Origin: Clostridia bacterium
GTDB taxonomy: Bacteria; Bacillota; Clostridia; Oscillospirales; Acutalibacteraceae
Assembly: GCA_017507805.1 (NCBI GenBank)
Contig: JAFWAC010000013.1
Coordinates: 29,086 to 93,085, forward strand
DNA length: 64,000 bases
Direction: 5' to 3'
In this document: positions 49,914-58,714 of the stretch, piece after piece
Position numbering within the stretch: the first letter of the stretch is position 1
Layout of the letters: every line of letters starts with the position of its first letter
Program-made: the position numbers and the translations under genes
The notes under the pieces: generated by a model
The model's database searches: none
What the model saw: the letters and a program-made list of their open reading frames with translations, nothing else
Told to the model about the DNA's origin: nothing

Positions 49914-51218
49914 ATGTGGGCAATTTATTTTTTACTTATTATGTTTGGCGGTGCAATACTATTTGCAATTTGCAAAGGACTAATTGATGGAATGGGATTC
50001 GGAAATTTTTGTATTGCATTGGGTGTGATTGCTGGAATTGTTGGCGTTTGTTTTTTGCTTTCCGGTAACACCTTAGTCGGTGGGATCGTAATATCTGTAG
50101 TTTTATTGATAACAATTATTTGTTGTGTTATTGGCTCAAAGTATAAAAAAGAAGCAGAAGAAACACAAAGAGCGAATGAGATTAAAAGAAAAGAAGAAGA
50201 GAAGAAAAGAAACCTTAGAAAGTTTTATGAACAGTGTAAAGAAGCTGGTATAGATAAGCTTGAAACAGAATCACAAAAACAGCGTGCTATACTTTATGCC
50301 AAAGAGCTTGGATTGGATGAAAATGATGTTGCTGCTTTAATAAAAGGCGAGATTGAATCTATCAAGGCAGAAAAAGATGCAGAAAAAGCAAGAGTCGAAA
50401 AAGAAAAATCCGATAAAATTGAAAAACAAAAGTCCGACAAATATAAAAGAGATGCCGCAGAACAGCAAAAACTGAAAACGCCATATCCTTATTTTGGACA
50501 AGAAAAAAGAATTGCAGTTTGGCAAGAAAAACTTGATGAAGTAAATAAAGTGATTGCTGGATTAGAACAGGAAATAAAAAGGTGGAGCGATGCTATAGAT
50601 TATGCCTCTAGCAGCAAACATGTTAATACAGTTATTCAATCAAAAGTTGATCCTTATATTGCCGGAGGTATAGGTAGCGCAATTGGTGGTGCTGGCGCAG
50701 GTATGATGGCAGCTCTAGATGCACAAAAAGAAAATGAAAAAATCGAATATGAAAATGAAAAAAATGTAAAAAGATTGTTTGAATCTGTAACTAATTTTTT
50801 GATTCTAAAACAACAAAAAGAAGCGGAAAGAAGTAAACAATTAAAGTTTCGTTGGGAATATGAAGATAAAATCAAAGAAATTAAATTAAAATTAGTTGAC
50901 GAAATCAAAATCGAAAATCCTATGGATTTACTCGAAATACATGATGTGAAAGTTACACAAAAGAAATTTAAAATTGATCTTTCTTTAAAAGACGATGCAC
51001 TTATTTTCGGCGATGTAAATGCTGTTATAGATGGTGCGTTTTGGGCTCATATTTATCAAGATAAGGAATACATAGGTAGTGTTCGTGTTATTTTTCCTTA
51101 TGATGGCGTTGGAACTAAAACATCTAAAATTTCTGTTGATACTAGCTTGGGAATTAATCCAAAAAAAGAATGTTATATAGAATATGAAGCAGAAAAACTC
51201 TGGTTTATTGAGCAGTAA
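49914..51218 (+). CDS. Membrane and coiled-coil protein of unknown function
   Basis: I do not recognise this 434-residue protein. Two or three N-terminal membrane helices (about residues 4-24, 31-50 and 54-75) are followed by a long lysine/glutamate-rich coiled coil (about 78-180), a glycine-rich segment AGGIGSAIGGAGAGMMAAL (about 250-268) that could enter a membrane, a second coiled coil and a C-terminal beta domain. Codon use is AT-rich, unlike flanking chromosomal genes, suggesting transfer. It is first of three genes inserted between spoIVB and its displaced 3' end. Confidence 0.72.
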   Translation: MWAIYFLLIMFGGAILFAICKGLIDGMGFGNFCIALGVIAGIVGVCFLLSGNTLVGGIVISVVLLITIICCVIGSKYKKEAEETQRANEIKRKEEEKKRNLRKFYEQCKEAGIDKLETESQKQRAILYAKELGLDENDVAALIKGEIESIKAEKDAEKARVEKEKSDKIEKQKSDKYKRDAAEQQKLKTPYPYFGQEKRIAVWQEKLDEVNKVIAGLEQEIKRWSDAIDYASSSKHVNTVIQSKVDPYIAGGIGSAIGGAGAGMMAALDAQKENEKIEYENEKNVKRLFESVTNFLILKQQKEAERSKQLKFRWEYEDKIKEIKLKLVDEIKIENPMDLLEIHDVKVTQKKFKIDLSLKDDALIFGDVNAVIDGAFWAHIYQDKEYIGSVRVIFPYDGVGTKTSKISVDTSLGINPKKECYIEYEAEKLWFIEQ

Positions 51219-51232
51219 GGGGTGATATAGCA

Positions 51233-52432
51233 ATGGAAAATATTACATTATCGTTATACAAAAGTCTATTAAATTTTGAAAAAATATCAGCCCTTGAATT
51301 TATGCGTAAAAATCCGGAATTTTTAGATATTCCGGGATATGAGATTTCTAAAATCCTAAACGATGGCATTAAAGATGGCTATATAGAGCGATTTGAGGAT
51401 GCCAATAAAACTTATTATTCCGCTACAAATAAATGCCGCGAATATTTTGAAAGAATCGAAAATGATAAAAGAGAAAAAGCAGAATTTGAAGCAAAACAAG
51501 CTAGATTAAAGCAACAAAAAACGAAAGCAAAAGTCATATCTATAGTTTCGACTATATGTGTTGTTATTGTTTTTCTTATCGTATTAAATTCTGTTATTAT
51601 TCCCAATAATAAATATAATTATGCAATTAATTTAATGTCGAATGGCGAATATCAAAAAGCAATTGACGTATTTGAAAAAATAATAGAGTTTAAAGATTCC
51701 GGGTTAAAGAAAAATGATTGTTTATATTTATTAGCAATTCTTTATAAGGAAGAAGGAAATTATGAAAATGCTATATCGTTATTAGAACAGATTTCAGAAT
51801 ATAAGGATTCTAAAAAACTGATTGATATTTGTAAAAATGAAGTGTTAAACATTAATTATAATAAAGCTGTACAGTTAATGGATAATCAAAAATATAGCGA
51901 GGCAATTGTTAAGTTCGAAGAACTAAGTGGGTTTAAAGATAGTGTTGAAAAAATAAAAGAGGTCAAGTACAAATATGTATTGGCAAATAAAAACAACGAT
52001 AATGAAACTACTTTTAGTTATTTGAAAGATTTAAAGGATATTGCTTATAATGATTCCGTCGAATTATATAACGACTTATATGGTTGGAAAGTAATGATTT
52101 TTTTCAACACCTCAGAAGATGATCATACAACTAATTTATCCTCAATTAGTGTATATAAACCTGTTTATATTCATGTTAAAGTTGCTGGGGGAACACCGAA
52201 TGAAAAAATCAAATTAAGAAGATTTGTTACTTTCCCCGATGGTGACACAGATAACGAATCGTGGTACGAAGAATATTGCGACGGAGATGAGACTTATATA
52301 GGTTGGTCGAATGGTCTTTATAGGGAACCAGCTAATGGAACTAGAGGAACATTAAGCATAAAAATATATGGAACCGCTTCAACTATAAAAAACGAGTCTT
52401 TGGCTGAGGGAAATGTAAGAATTACCTCTTGA
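51233..52432 (+). CDS. Winged-helix / membrane / TPR-like protein of unknown function
   Basis: This 399-residue AT-rich gene encodes an N-terminal helical, winged-helix-like region (about 1-75), a basic coiled segment, one membrane helix (about 98-121, VISIVSTICVVIVFLIVLNS) and tetratricopeptide-like repeats (about 130-245: YNYAINLMSNGEYQKAIDVF, YKEEGNYENAISLLEQI, YNKAVQLMDNQKYSEAIVKF). A C-terminal beta domain follows. GGGGTGATA precedes ATG. Function unknown; the architecture suggests a surface or sensing role. Confidence 0.72.
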   Translation: MENITLSLYKSLLNFEKISALEFMRKNPEFLDIPGYEISKILNDGIKDGYIERFEDANKTYYSATNKCREYFERIENDKREKAEFEAKQARLKQQKTKAKVISIVSTICVVIVFLIVLNSVIIPNNKYNYAINLMSNGEYQKAIDVFEKIIEFKDSGLKKNDCLYLLAILYKEEGNYENAISLLEQISEYKDSKKLIDICKNEVLNINYNKAVQLMDNQKYSEAIVKFEELSGFKDSVEKIKEVKYKYVLANKNNDNETTFSYLKDLKDIAYNDSVELYNDLYGWKVMIFFNTSEDDHTTNLSSISVYKPVYIHVKVAGGTPNEKIKLRRFVTFPDGDTDNESWYEEYCDGDETYIGWSNGLYREPANGTRGTLSIKIYGTASTIKNESLAEGNVRITS

Positions 52433-52459
52433 GGGAAGCCTGATTTTGGAGATGTAGAA

Positions 52460-53161
52460 ATGATGTATGTTAATTTTACAGATGAAGATAAAATAAGGTT
52501 TTTTGATGAATTGTCATTACTATTTTATAAACAAAACTTTGGATTATTGTCTAAAAGCGAAGTTGAACTTATGATGTTTAGATTTTATCTAGAAAAAATG
52601 ATTGCTGATAATACTCGCGAAGATGGTACGATAGATTATTCAAAGTGTTCAGATTATAAAATCAGTAAGGATTTAGGAATTACACAGCAAAAAGTTAGGA
52701 ATCTTAAAATTAAAAACCAATTAACGCATCCTATTGAATTTGATTGGAAAAAAGCTTTGGCGAATCTTACCGAGAATGCGAGATATGATAAAATCACACA
52801 AAAAATTACCCTTAACATTCCGGATCCTAACCTGTATTTAGAAATTCAAAACTTTATTGAAGATAGTGGTGCTTACATAGAAAAACAGTTAAATAGTAAG
52901 GTGTTACAATTACGTGTTGAATATTATATTGATTTAATTGTTGCGTTAGAGCCAGATGAAAAACGCAAGTCAATTAAAAAGTCGCTCAAAAAACTTTTCA
53001 AAGATAAAGGCAAGGACGATGATGCTTTCCAAGATAAAGAGATTGGTAAATCCTTGTTAAATGCTGCTATAAATGTAACCGAGGTTGCAGCTAATATTTC
53101 AAGTATTATATCTCCAGAAAACATGGTGGGAAATGCGTTGTTGAAATTATTAACTAAATAA
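52460..53161 (+). CDS. HTH-containing protein of unknown function
   Basis: This 233-residue soluble AT-rich gene product has a helix-turn-helix-like stretch (about 65-90, YKISKDLGITQQKVRNLKIK), a mixed central domain, a basic region KRKSIKKSLKKLFKDKGK (about 170-187) and a hydrophobic tail. It may regulate or partner the two membrane genes before it. GGAGAT precedes ATG. No known family is recognised. Confidence 0.72.
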   Translation: MMYVNFTDEDKIRFFDELSLLFYKQNFGLLSKSEVELMMFRFYLEKMIADNTREDGTIDYSKCSDYKISKDLGITQQKVRNLKIKNQLTHPIEFDWKKALANLTENARYDKITQKITLNIPDPNLYLEIQNFIEDSGAYIEKQLNSKVLQLRVEYYIDLIVALEPDEKRKSIKKSLKKLFKDKGKDDDAFQDKEIGKSLLNAAINVTEVAANISSIISPENMVGNALLKLLTK

Positions 53162-53303
53162 TATTTATAATAAACTTAATATGAATAACATCTTGTTTTG
53201 TTGGCCCTATTATAACAAGTATAAACAAATATAAATTCCCATAATACAGAGAAATCGTGCCAAATTGGTGCGGTTTCTTTGCATTAATGGGGTAATTTAA
53301 AAA
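53162..53303. other. Right flank of the inserted operon
   Basis: AT-rich, no gene seen. A hairpin GAAATCGTGCCA/TGGTGCGGTTTC with three wobble pairs and a short T-run near 53251-53283 probably terminates the three-gene operon. Confidence 0.5.
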
Positions 53304-53501
53304 ATGTTAAAACAAAAAAGATGTTTGTCCTATATTGACACGTGCGTGTCGGGTGCACCGATATTCCAAAATGGTAAACTAATCGGCGCCGTAACCCATG
53401 TATTAGTCGATGATCCCACAAAGGGCTATGCAATATTTGCCGAAAATATGCTTGAAACTGCGCAATCCGTAGGGAACGACCTGCGTGTCGTTCCGTTATA
53501 A
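53304..53501 (+). pseudogene. Displaced, diverged 3' fragment of spoIVB
   Basis: From about 53347 the frame reads [20 protein letters not shown] and continues [20 protein letters not shown], matching SpoIVB from its GMSGSP active-site motif almost to the C-terminus. Many codons differ from the intact copy, so this is not a recent duplication. The first dozen codons from ATG 53304 are unrelated and lack a good ribosome site. At 53469 the homology is broken by a REP palindrome. It is a remnant, not a working protease. Confidence 0.8.
53469..53494. repeat. GTAG-type REP palindrome ending the spoIVB fragment
   Basis: GTAG (53469-53472) leads into GGAACGAC/GTCGTTCC (53473-53480, 53487-53494), loop CTGCGT. 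It replaces the last codons of the spoIVB fragment. Confidence 0.7.
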
Positions 53502-53504
53502 AAC

Positions 53505-53540
53505 CACGAAACCCAAGACCTAACCGTCTTGGGTTTCGTG
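53505..53540. terminator. Perfect 15-base hairpin at the RAYT 3' end
   Basis: CACGAAACCCAAGAC (53505-53519) pairs with 53526-53540 across a 6-base loop. The right arm codes for the last residues of the transposase. It separates the convergent fragment and RAYT gene. Confidence 0.7.
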
Positions 53541-53978
53541 TGTTAATATCCATTTTTTAGGATTGTTATCTATATATTCCCATACCTCGTTGTAATCCTC
53601 TTGATTACGGATTATATGGTCGTAATACGAGCGTTGGAAAATTGGGTTGCCTATTTCCTTGGATGTTAAGGTTTTAATTGAACGAACAATATTTGAAATC
53701 CTGTTTGTAGGGGGCGATGCCCACATCGCCCCGTTTTTAATTTGCACAATCATATGTATATGGTCTGGCATTATTATATATTTTTTAATTTCAGGAACAT
53801 TACGGATATATTTTTCAACGATTATTCCATATTTTTTCGGGACGATGTGGGCATCGTCCCCTACGATATCACATAAGATCCGTTTTCTATCTTTAACGCA
53901 TATTGTAACAAAATACGCACCGTTTTGGTTATAATCAAAATTTTCCAATCGGTTTTGTTTTCTATCGGGCAAATTCAT
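53520..53978 (-). CDS. REP-associated tyrosine transposase (RAYT, Y1 family)
   Basis: This 152-residue protein has the Y1 transposase features: YFVTICVKDRKRIL, the HUH motif in MPDHIHMIVQ, and the C-terminal FQRSYYDHIIRNQEDYNEVW with the catalytic tyrosine region. RAYTs nick single-stranded REP hairpins. Two GTAG-REP palindromes lie inside the gene, coding for GDDAHIVP and GAMWASPP. Its start shares one base with the stop of the upstream XRE gene (TAATG), so they form an operon. Confidence 0.88.
   Translation of the reverse strand: MNLPDRKQNRLENFDYNQNGAYFVTICVKDRKRILCDIVGDDAHIVPKKYGIIVEKYIRNVPEIKKYIIMPDHIHMIVQIKNGAMWASPPTNRISNIVRSIKTLTSKEIGNPIFQRSYYDHIIRNQEDYNEVWEYIDNNPKKWILTHETQDG
53707..53732 (+). 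repeat. REP palindrome inside the RAYT gene (copy 1)
   Basis: GTAG (53707-53710), then GGGGCGATG/CATCGCCCC (53711-53719, 53724-53732), loop CCCA. The GTAG foot is on the + strand, opposite to the gene. Confidence 0.75.
53839..53864 (-). repeat. REP palindrome inside the RAYT gene (copy 2)
   Basis: GGGACGATG/CATCGTCCC (53839-53847, 53852-53860) followed by CTAC (53861-53864), so the GTAG foot is on the minus strand, inverted relative to copy 1. Confidence 0.75.
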
Positions 53979-54220
53979 TATTCAATACCTAACAGCCAAT
54001 TAACCGAAACATTTAAGATTTCTGATAATTCACGCAATTCATAATCTGCAACAAATCTTGTGCCTATTTCAATTCGTGAAATACTGTCGCGTTCAATGAT
54101 AATTCCTCTAATTTGCAATTTTGCTGACAAATCGTTTTGTGTGAGCTTTAACTTACATCTTGCTTCACGAACTCTATCACCGCAAATATTTTTCTTACCT
54201 TTATAATTATAAATTTTCAT
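53978..54220 (-). CDS. XRE-family regulator upstream of RAYT
   Basis: This 80-residue protein has a cro/C1 helix-turn-helix: VREARCKLKLTQNDLSAKLQ, RDSISRIEIGTRF, then LRELSEILNVSVNWLLGI. ATG 54220 with AAGGTG upstream is preferred over GTG 54232. Upstream, TGTTAAAGAT occurs at 54241 and 54293, 52 bases apart (about five helical turns), as possible operators. It probably controls its own operon with the transposase. Confidence 0.85.
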   Translation of the reverse strand: MKIYNYKGKKNICGDRVREARCKLKLTQNDLSAKLQIRGIIIERDSISRIEIGTRFVADYELRELSEILNVSVNWLLGIE

Positions 54221-54373
54221 ATTGATACGCACCTTAAATATGTTAAAGATTGGAATTTATCTTGACTTTATCATATTTTATTGCTATAATTGTGTTAAAG
54301 ATAAGAATTCGAGCTTTTTTTTGGTTGAAAAGTGAAGTTTTTATCTCATCATTATATTATAGGTGATTTCAAT

Positions 54374-54646
54374 ATGTCAAAAACAATATCGCAATTATGT
54401 AACGGAGAGCTTATGCCTGTGAATGATTTGGGTGCATGCACTCCCGAATTAAAGAAATTGGTACATTTAATGAACCGCCATCTGGAAAATCTGGAAAAGC
54501 TTTTCAGTGAGGAGGCAAAGGAAATTTTTGAAAAATATAATGAATGTGTAAATGAGTATAATTATGCAATAAGGGAGCAGGCTTTTCATTCGGGTTTTTC
54601 CTTAGGCACCAAGCTCACATCCGAAGCATTTGCCGTATCGGAATAA
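54374..54646 (+). CDS. DUF6809-like small protein
   Basis: From ATG 54374 (AGGTGA upstream) the 90-residue product begins MSKTISQLCNGELMPVNDLG and ends in the FHSGFSLGTKLTSEAF pattern that I associate with DUF6809, a family of small helical proteins in gut Firmicutes. The middle is a coiled helix. Function unknown. Confidence 0.75.
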   Translation: MSKTISQLCNGELMPVNDLGACTPELKKLVHLMNRHLENLEKLFSEEAKEIFEKYNECVNEYNYAIREQAFHSGFSLGTKLTSEAFAVSE

Positions 54647-54652
54647 CAGACA

Positions 54653-55291
54653 TTACAGAATAAGCGCATCAATACCGCCCTGCCAAACTACGATGAGGGT
54701 ACCGTCTGAAACACTGATTAATGCCTCTTTGCCTGTAAATTCGTTGCTTACACCAAGCGGAAAGCTGTAAGAAATATCGGCATTTTGGAGTGGATATAAA
54801 AGCTTTTCAAGGCAAACACCGCGGGCTTTTGTCACAGCAGAAAATACAGAAACATACCCCTTTGCCTTTTCGGAAAAACGAACCGATGAATTTTTGATTG
54901 CTGTCACGGTGTAATCTTCTGCGCAAAGAAAGCCGGTACCGCCGTTTTCGGCAATAAAGCAAAGAGTCTGTATATTGGCAAGTGTGTGGTCAATTCGTTT
55001 GCCGCCGATACAGCCGTAAAGAACAAAACGGGAAAAACCGCGCGAAAAAGCGGTTTTAACGGCTAAAAGGGTGTCTGTATCATCCTTTTTAACGGGATGC
55101 TTTATAATTTCCTTACATTCCGGTATGCTTTTAAGTGAATCAAAATCTCCCAACACAATATCAGGTGAAATATCAAGCCTTTTAAGCAAACTGTATCCCG
55201 CGTCAGCGGCAATCACAAGGTCGTCTTTTTGAATATCGAGCTTGTTGGGCAAGCCCTCGGCGGCACCGAAAATGTAACAGGTTTTCAACAT
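54653..55291 (-). CDS. thiN: Thiamine pyrophosphokinase
   Basis: This roughly 212-residue enzyme moves pyrophosphate from ATP to thiamine, giving TPP. It has ADAGYSLLKRLDISPDIVLG, DFDS, KKDDTDTLLAVKTA and YGCIGGKRIDHTLANI, the ThiN signatures. Three ATGs in a row (55297, 55294, 55291) are possible starts; the last has the best distance from AAAAGAG. It is divergent from the amidase gene. Confidence 0.93.
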   Translation of the reverse strand: MLKTCYIFGAAEGLPNKLDIQKDDLVIAADAGYSLLKRLDISPDIVLGDFDSLKSIPECKEIIKHPVKKDDTDTLLAVKTAFSRGFSRFVLYGCIGGKRIDHTLANIQTLCFIAENGGTGFLCAEDYTVTAIKNSSVRFSEKAKGYVSVFSAVTKARGVCLEKLLYPLQNADISYSFPLGVSNEFTGKEALISVSDGTLIVVWQGGIDALIL

Positions 55292-55334
55292 CATCATCTC
55301 TTTTATGCAAATTTCGAAAATTTAATTTATTATG

Positions 55335-55363
55335 TTGCAAAATTCGACATTTGTCTGTATAAT
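55335..55363 (+). promoter_or_regulatory. Amidase gene promoter
   Basis: TTGCAA (55335-55340), 17 bases, TATAAT (55358-55363). Confidence 0.55.
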
Positions 55364-55418
55364 TAATAATATTAATTTTATAACAAAAAGCCTTTAAGGT
55401 CAAGTATGAGGTGTTTTG

Positions 55419-57458
55419 ATGTCAATAAAAAAAGTGGCAATTATAATAGGCGCTGCAGTTTTGGGTGTTTTGGCGGCACTTGTTGCGGTTGCGGTTATTA
55501 TAAAGTCGGCGGATAAAATTTTACCTGTGGATAATGAGCAAAGCTCAGGCTTTGTATCGGATATTTCTGCTGAGAGCGAAATCTCATCAGAGGAGGTCTC
55601 ATCTGTCGAGGAGGAAGAAAAGGATAACGGAATAAAGCTTGTTATTTCCTCGCCGTCTGCTAAAAATATTACTACAACCGAGGCAACCGTAACCTTCACC
55701 GGCACCTCCGATGCCGCCGAAGCACTTACGGTGAACGGTACTCCCGTGGAAAGGGGAGAGGGCGGTATTTTCTCATTTGACCGCAGTCTCAAGGTTGGAA
55801 ACAACTCATTTACCTTTGAGCACAAGGGTGAAAAGCAAACCTATAATGTTAAGTACAGATATGTGGTAATAAGCTATTACGAGCCTTCCACCGACCAGAT
55901 ATATTCCTGCGGTTCTACCTTTACCGTTATGGTTAAAGCGAGAAGCGGAAGCAAGGTTACTGCAAGCTTTGATAAAAAACAGATTGAGCTTTCCCAAAAA
56001 ACTGCTACAAGCGAGGGCGAGGAGGATGATTCCGAAGCCTTTGCGAGATATTACGGCAGCTTTGAGCTTACAAAGGATAATATTACCGATATTTCACTTG
56101 GCAAGGTGACCTTCAGCGCGACCTATAACGGTGTAACCGAAACCTTCAGCTCGGGTAATATCGTTTGCAAAAAGCCCGATTTTATCGTAGATTATGACCC
56201 CAACGCAACACCTTTGGGCGGCAGATATCTGAATGTCGGATCCGGCATTATCGCAGAAATTGTGAGCTATGAGGCAGAAACCTTTAATGCAAATTCCACC
56301 GATGATGCATCAAGACCTACAAATAATTATCTGCCAAAGGGAACGGTGGACTATTGTGCGCAGGGCAGTGTCTATTATCAGGGCAGTGAACAAAAGGAGT
56401 ACACTGTATTAAGATGCGGTTATCAGGTCTATAACAGCAGGCGGGACAAGCCCCGAAAGGATACTGTTACGGTTGTGCAGAAAAAGGCGGGAACTTTGCC
56501 TGACCATAACGAGGTAACACCGGTTTCCTTTGAAAACGGAACCGACCACACACAGCTTGTTTTTGATGTTTTGTGGAAAGCACCCTTTTATTTTGATATT
56601 TTGCCTCAGGGGTATACGAACCCTAAAAAGCAGGATTACCGTGTTTCTAATGTTACATATAACTATATAGATATTACATTTTGTTATGCAACGGTTTTTA
56701 ACGGTGAAATTGCTGTGCCGGAGGGAAATCCACTCTTTAAGTCGGCACAGGTAATCAGAAATCAGTCCGACTATACATTAAGGCTTTATCTTAAAAAGCA
56801 GGGTGCATTTTACGGCTGGGATGCCTATTATGACAGCGAGGGTAAGCTTTGCTTTGAGTTTCTTAATCCGGCAGTTGTTACTGCTTCAGATAATGAGTAC
56901 GGTGCAGACCTTACAGGTGTTGATGTGCTTATTGACGTGGGACATGGCGGTATGGATATCGGCGCGCCCGGATTTAATTACAAAAAGCACAGCGAGGCAA
57001 TTCAAAATCTTGCCCTTGCCCGAAAAATCAAGGCAGAGCTTGAAGCGGCAGGCGCTACCGTTTACCTTACAAGAAATGACGATTCCACCAGCACCACCGA
57101 TGATAAGCTTACAATGCTTAAACGCATAAAGCCCGACATTTGTATTGCTGTGCATCATAATTCAAGCACAGCATCAAGTCCAAACGGCTTTGATGCCTAC
57201 TATTTCAATGCCTTTTCCAAGAAGGCGGCAGAGTATGTTTATATGCAAACCGCAAACACGGGAATTTATAAGAAAAGCAATCTTGGCTGGCACTATTATT
57301 TTGTGGCGCGTAGCTCGGTGTGTCCTGTGGTTTTGACCGAGAACGGCTATATGTCTAATCAATACGATTACAATAATATAATAAATGACGATAAAAATAC
57401 TGCAAAGGCAAAAGCTATCGCCAAGGGTATTGCGGAGTATTTTCTCTCCATCCAATAA
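55419..57458 (+). CDS. Membrane-anchored N-acetylmuramoyl-L-alanine amidase (Amidase_3)
   Basis: This roughly 679-residue protein has one N-terminal membrane helix (about 6-29), a Ser/Glu-rich linker, beta-sandwich domains (about 70-250 and 250-500), and a C-terminal Amidase_3 domain (about 500-678) with LIDVGHGGMDIGAPG (zinc histidine), the glutamate in HSEAIQNLALAR and CIAVHHNSS (second zinc histidine), ending VVLTENGYMSN with the catalytic glutamate. It cuts peptide stems from peptidoglycan. GAGGTG precedes ATG 55419. Confidence 0.92.
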   Translation: MSIKKVAIIIGAAVLGVLAALVAVAVIIKSADKILPVDNEQSSGFVSDISAESEISSEEVSSVEEEEKDNGIKLVISSPSAKNITTTEATVTFTGTSDAAEALTVNGTPVERGEGGIFSFDRSLKVGNNSFTFEHKGEKQTYNVKYRYVVISYYEPSTDQIYSCGSTFTVMVKARSGSKVTASFDKKQIELSQKTATSEGEEDDSEAFARYYGSFELTKDNITDISLGKVTFSATYNGVTETFSSGNIVCKKPDFIVDYDPNATPLGGRYLNVGSGIIAEIVSYEAETFNANSTDDASRPTNNYLPKGTVDYCAQGSVYYQGSEQKEYTVLRCGYQVYNSRRDKPRKDTVTVVQKKAGTLPDHNEVTPVSFENGTDHTQLVFDVLWKAPFYFDILPQGYTNPKKQDYRVSNVTYNYIDITFCYATVFNGEIAVPEGNPLFKSAQVIRNQSDYTLRLYLKKQGAFYGWDAYYDSEGKLCFEFLNPAVVTASDNEYGADLTGVDVLIDVGHGGMDIGAPGFNYKKHSEAIQNLALARKIKAELEAAGATVYLTRNDDSTSTTDDKLTMLKRIKPDICIAVHHNSSTASSPNGFDAYYFNAFSKKAAEYVYMQTANTGIYKKSNLGWHYYFVARSSVCPVVLTENGYMSNQYDYNNIINDDKNTAKAKAIAKGIAEYFLSIQ

Positions 57459-57463
57459 AATTC

Positions 57464-57492
57464 TTGAATTGGATATGGGAATATAGTATAAT
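57464..57492 (+). promoter_or_regulatory. Promoter of the yhaM-type gene
   Basis: TTGAAT (57464-57469), 17 bases, TATAAT (57487-57492). Confidence 0.65.
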
Positions 57493-57525
57493 ATCATAGG
57501 AAAACATAGGGTAGGTGCAAGTATT

Positions 57526-58497
57526 ATGAATTTTACGCCCATTGATAATAAGGGTATTGTTGACGGCTTTTGTATAATCAAAAGTATTGAGCAAAAAACC
57601 TCATCTAAGGGGGATAATTATCTTGATATGATGCTGGGCGACAGTGACGGTGAAATCAACGCAAAGCTTTGGCGCTACATTCCTGAGCTTCACGGGGAAT
57701 ACACCGCAAACGACCTTGTTAAGGTCAGAGGTATGATTTCTCAATATAACGGCACAGACCAGCTCAAAATTGAGAGAATCCGCCACACAAGCCCGGAGGA
57801 TAATGTGAATGTTGCGGACTTTGTTAAAACTGCGGGCTATTCGGGCGAAAAAATGTTTGAGGAGCTTTTGGATATTGCCGAAGCCTTCAAGGACGAGGAA
57901 TTGCGCAAAATAGTAACAGCAATTCTGAGGGATAACCGTATGTGTATGCTTTATTGGCCTGCCGCCTTTAAGCTTCACCATGCCGTAAGGGGCGGACTTT
58001 TGTTTCACACCCTTTCAATTGTAAGATTGGCTCAAAGGGTTTGTGAAATTTACCCCTTTGTGGATAGTGAGCTGTTGCTTTCGGGCGCAATTTTGCACGA
58101 TATTGCAAAGCTTTCGGAATTTGATGTGGCTGAATCCGGCATTGCAACGGGTTACTCCTGTCAGGGGAATTTGTTAGGTCACCTTGCAATGGGAGCAATG
58201 GCGATTGAAGCCTATGCCGAAAAATTGGGTATAAGCCAAAAAACCGCAATGCTGTTGGAGCACATGGTGCTTTCCCACCACGGCGAGCCGGAATTCGGTG
58301 CCGCAGTAAGACCAATGTTTATTGAGGCGGAGCTTTTAAGCGAGCTTGACCTTATGGACTCCCGTGTTTTTGAAATGCGCGAGGCGGTTTCCGCCGCTAA
58401 AACCGATGATTTTTCGGGTAGAGTCTGGGCAATGGATAACCGCAAGCTGTTTAACCACGGCAGAACAAATTTAGAAACAGAAACAAAACTTTTTTAA
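57526..58497 (+). CDS. yhaM: YhaM-family 3'-5' exoribonuclease
   Basis: The 323-residue protein pairs an N-terminal OB-fold nucleic-acid-binding domain (about 10-90, DGFCIIKSIEQKTSSKGDNY) with an HD hydrolase domain (about 130-290: HHAVRGGLLFHTLSIVRLA, GAILHDIAKLSEF, MVLSHHGEPEFG). This is the YhaM/CBF1 arrangement, which degrades RNA and single-stranded DNA from 3' ends. The metal HD pair is intact. Confidence 0.92.
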   Translation: MNFTPIDNKGIVDGFCIIKSIEQKTSSKGDNYLDMMLGDSDGEINAKLWRYIPELHGEYTANDLVKVRGMISQYNGTDQLKIERIRHTSPEDNVNVADFVKTAGYSGEKMFEELLDIAEAFKDEELRKIVTAILRDNRMCMLYWPAAFKLHHAVRGGLLFHTLSIVRLAQRVCEIYPFVDSELLLSGAILHDIAKLSEFDVAESGIATGYSCQGNLLGHLAMGAMAIEAYAEKLGISQKTAMLLEHMVLSHHGEPEFGAAVRPMFIEAELLSELDLMDSRVFEMREAVSAAKTDDFSGRVWAMDNRKLFNHGRTNLETETKLF

Positions 58498-58512
58498 AAG
58501 GATGGATTAATT

Positions 58513-58713
58513 ATGAAAATCACAAAAGATATGCTTATCGGAGATGTACTTGATATTGATACCGGCTGTGCCGAGTATTTCTTTGAAATCGGTATGCACT
58601 GCTTGGGTTGCCCTGCTTCAAGGGGAGAAAGCATTGAGCAGGCTTGTCAGGTTCACGGAACCGATTGTGATGCCCTTGTTGAAAAGCTGAACAAATATTT
58701 TGAAAACAAGTAA
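58513..58713 (+). CDS. DUF1858-domain protein
   Basis: This 66-residue protein has the DUF1858 pattern KDMLIGDVLDIDTGCAEYFF and GMHCLGCPASRGESIEQACQ with a CLGC pair, a small domain often found next to or fused with redox or sulfur-metabolism proteins. Its function here is not known. AAAGGATGG precedes ATG. Confidence 0.85.
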   Translation: MKITKDMLIGDVLDIDTGCAEYFFEIGMHCLGCPASRGESIEQACQVHGTDCDALVEKLNKYFENK

Positions 58714-58714
58714 A

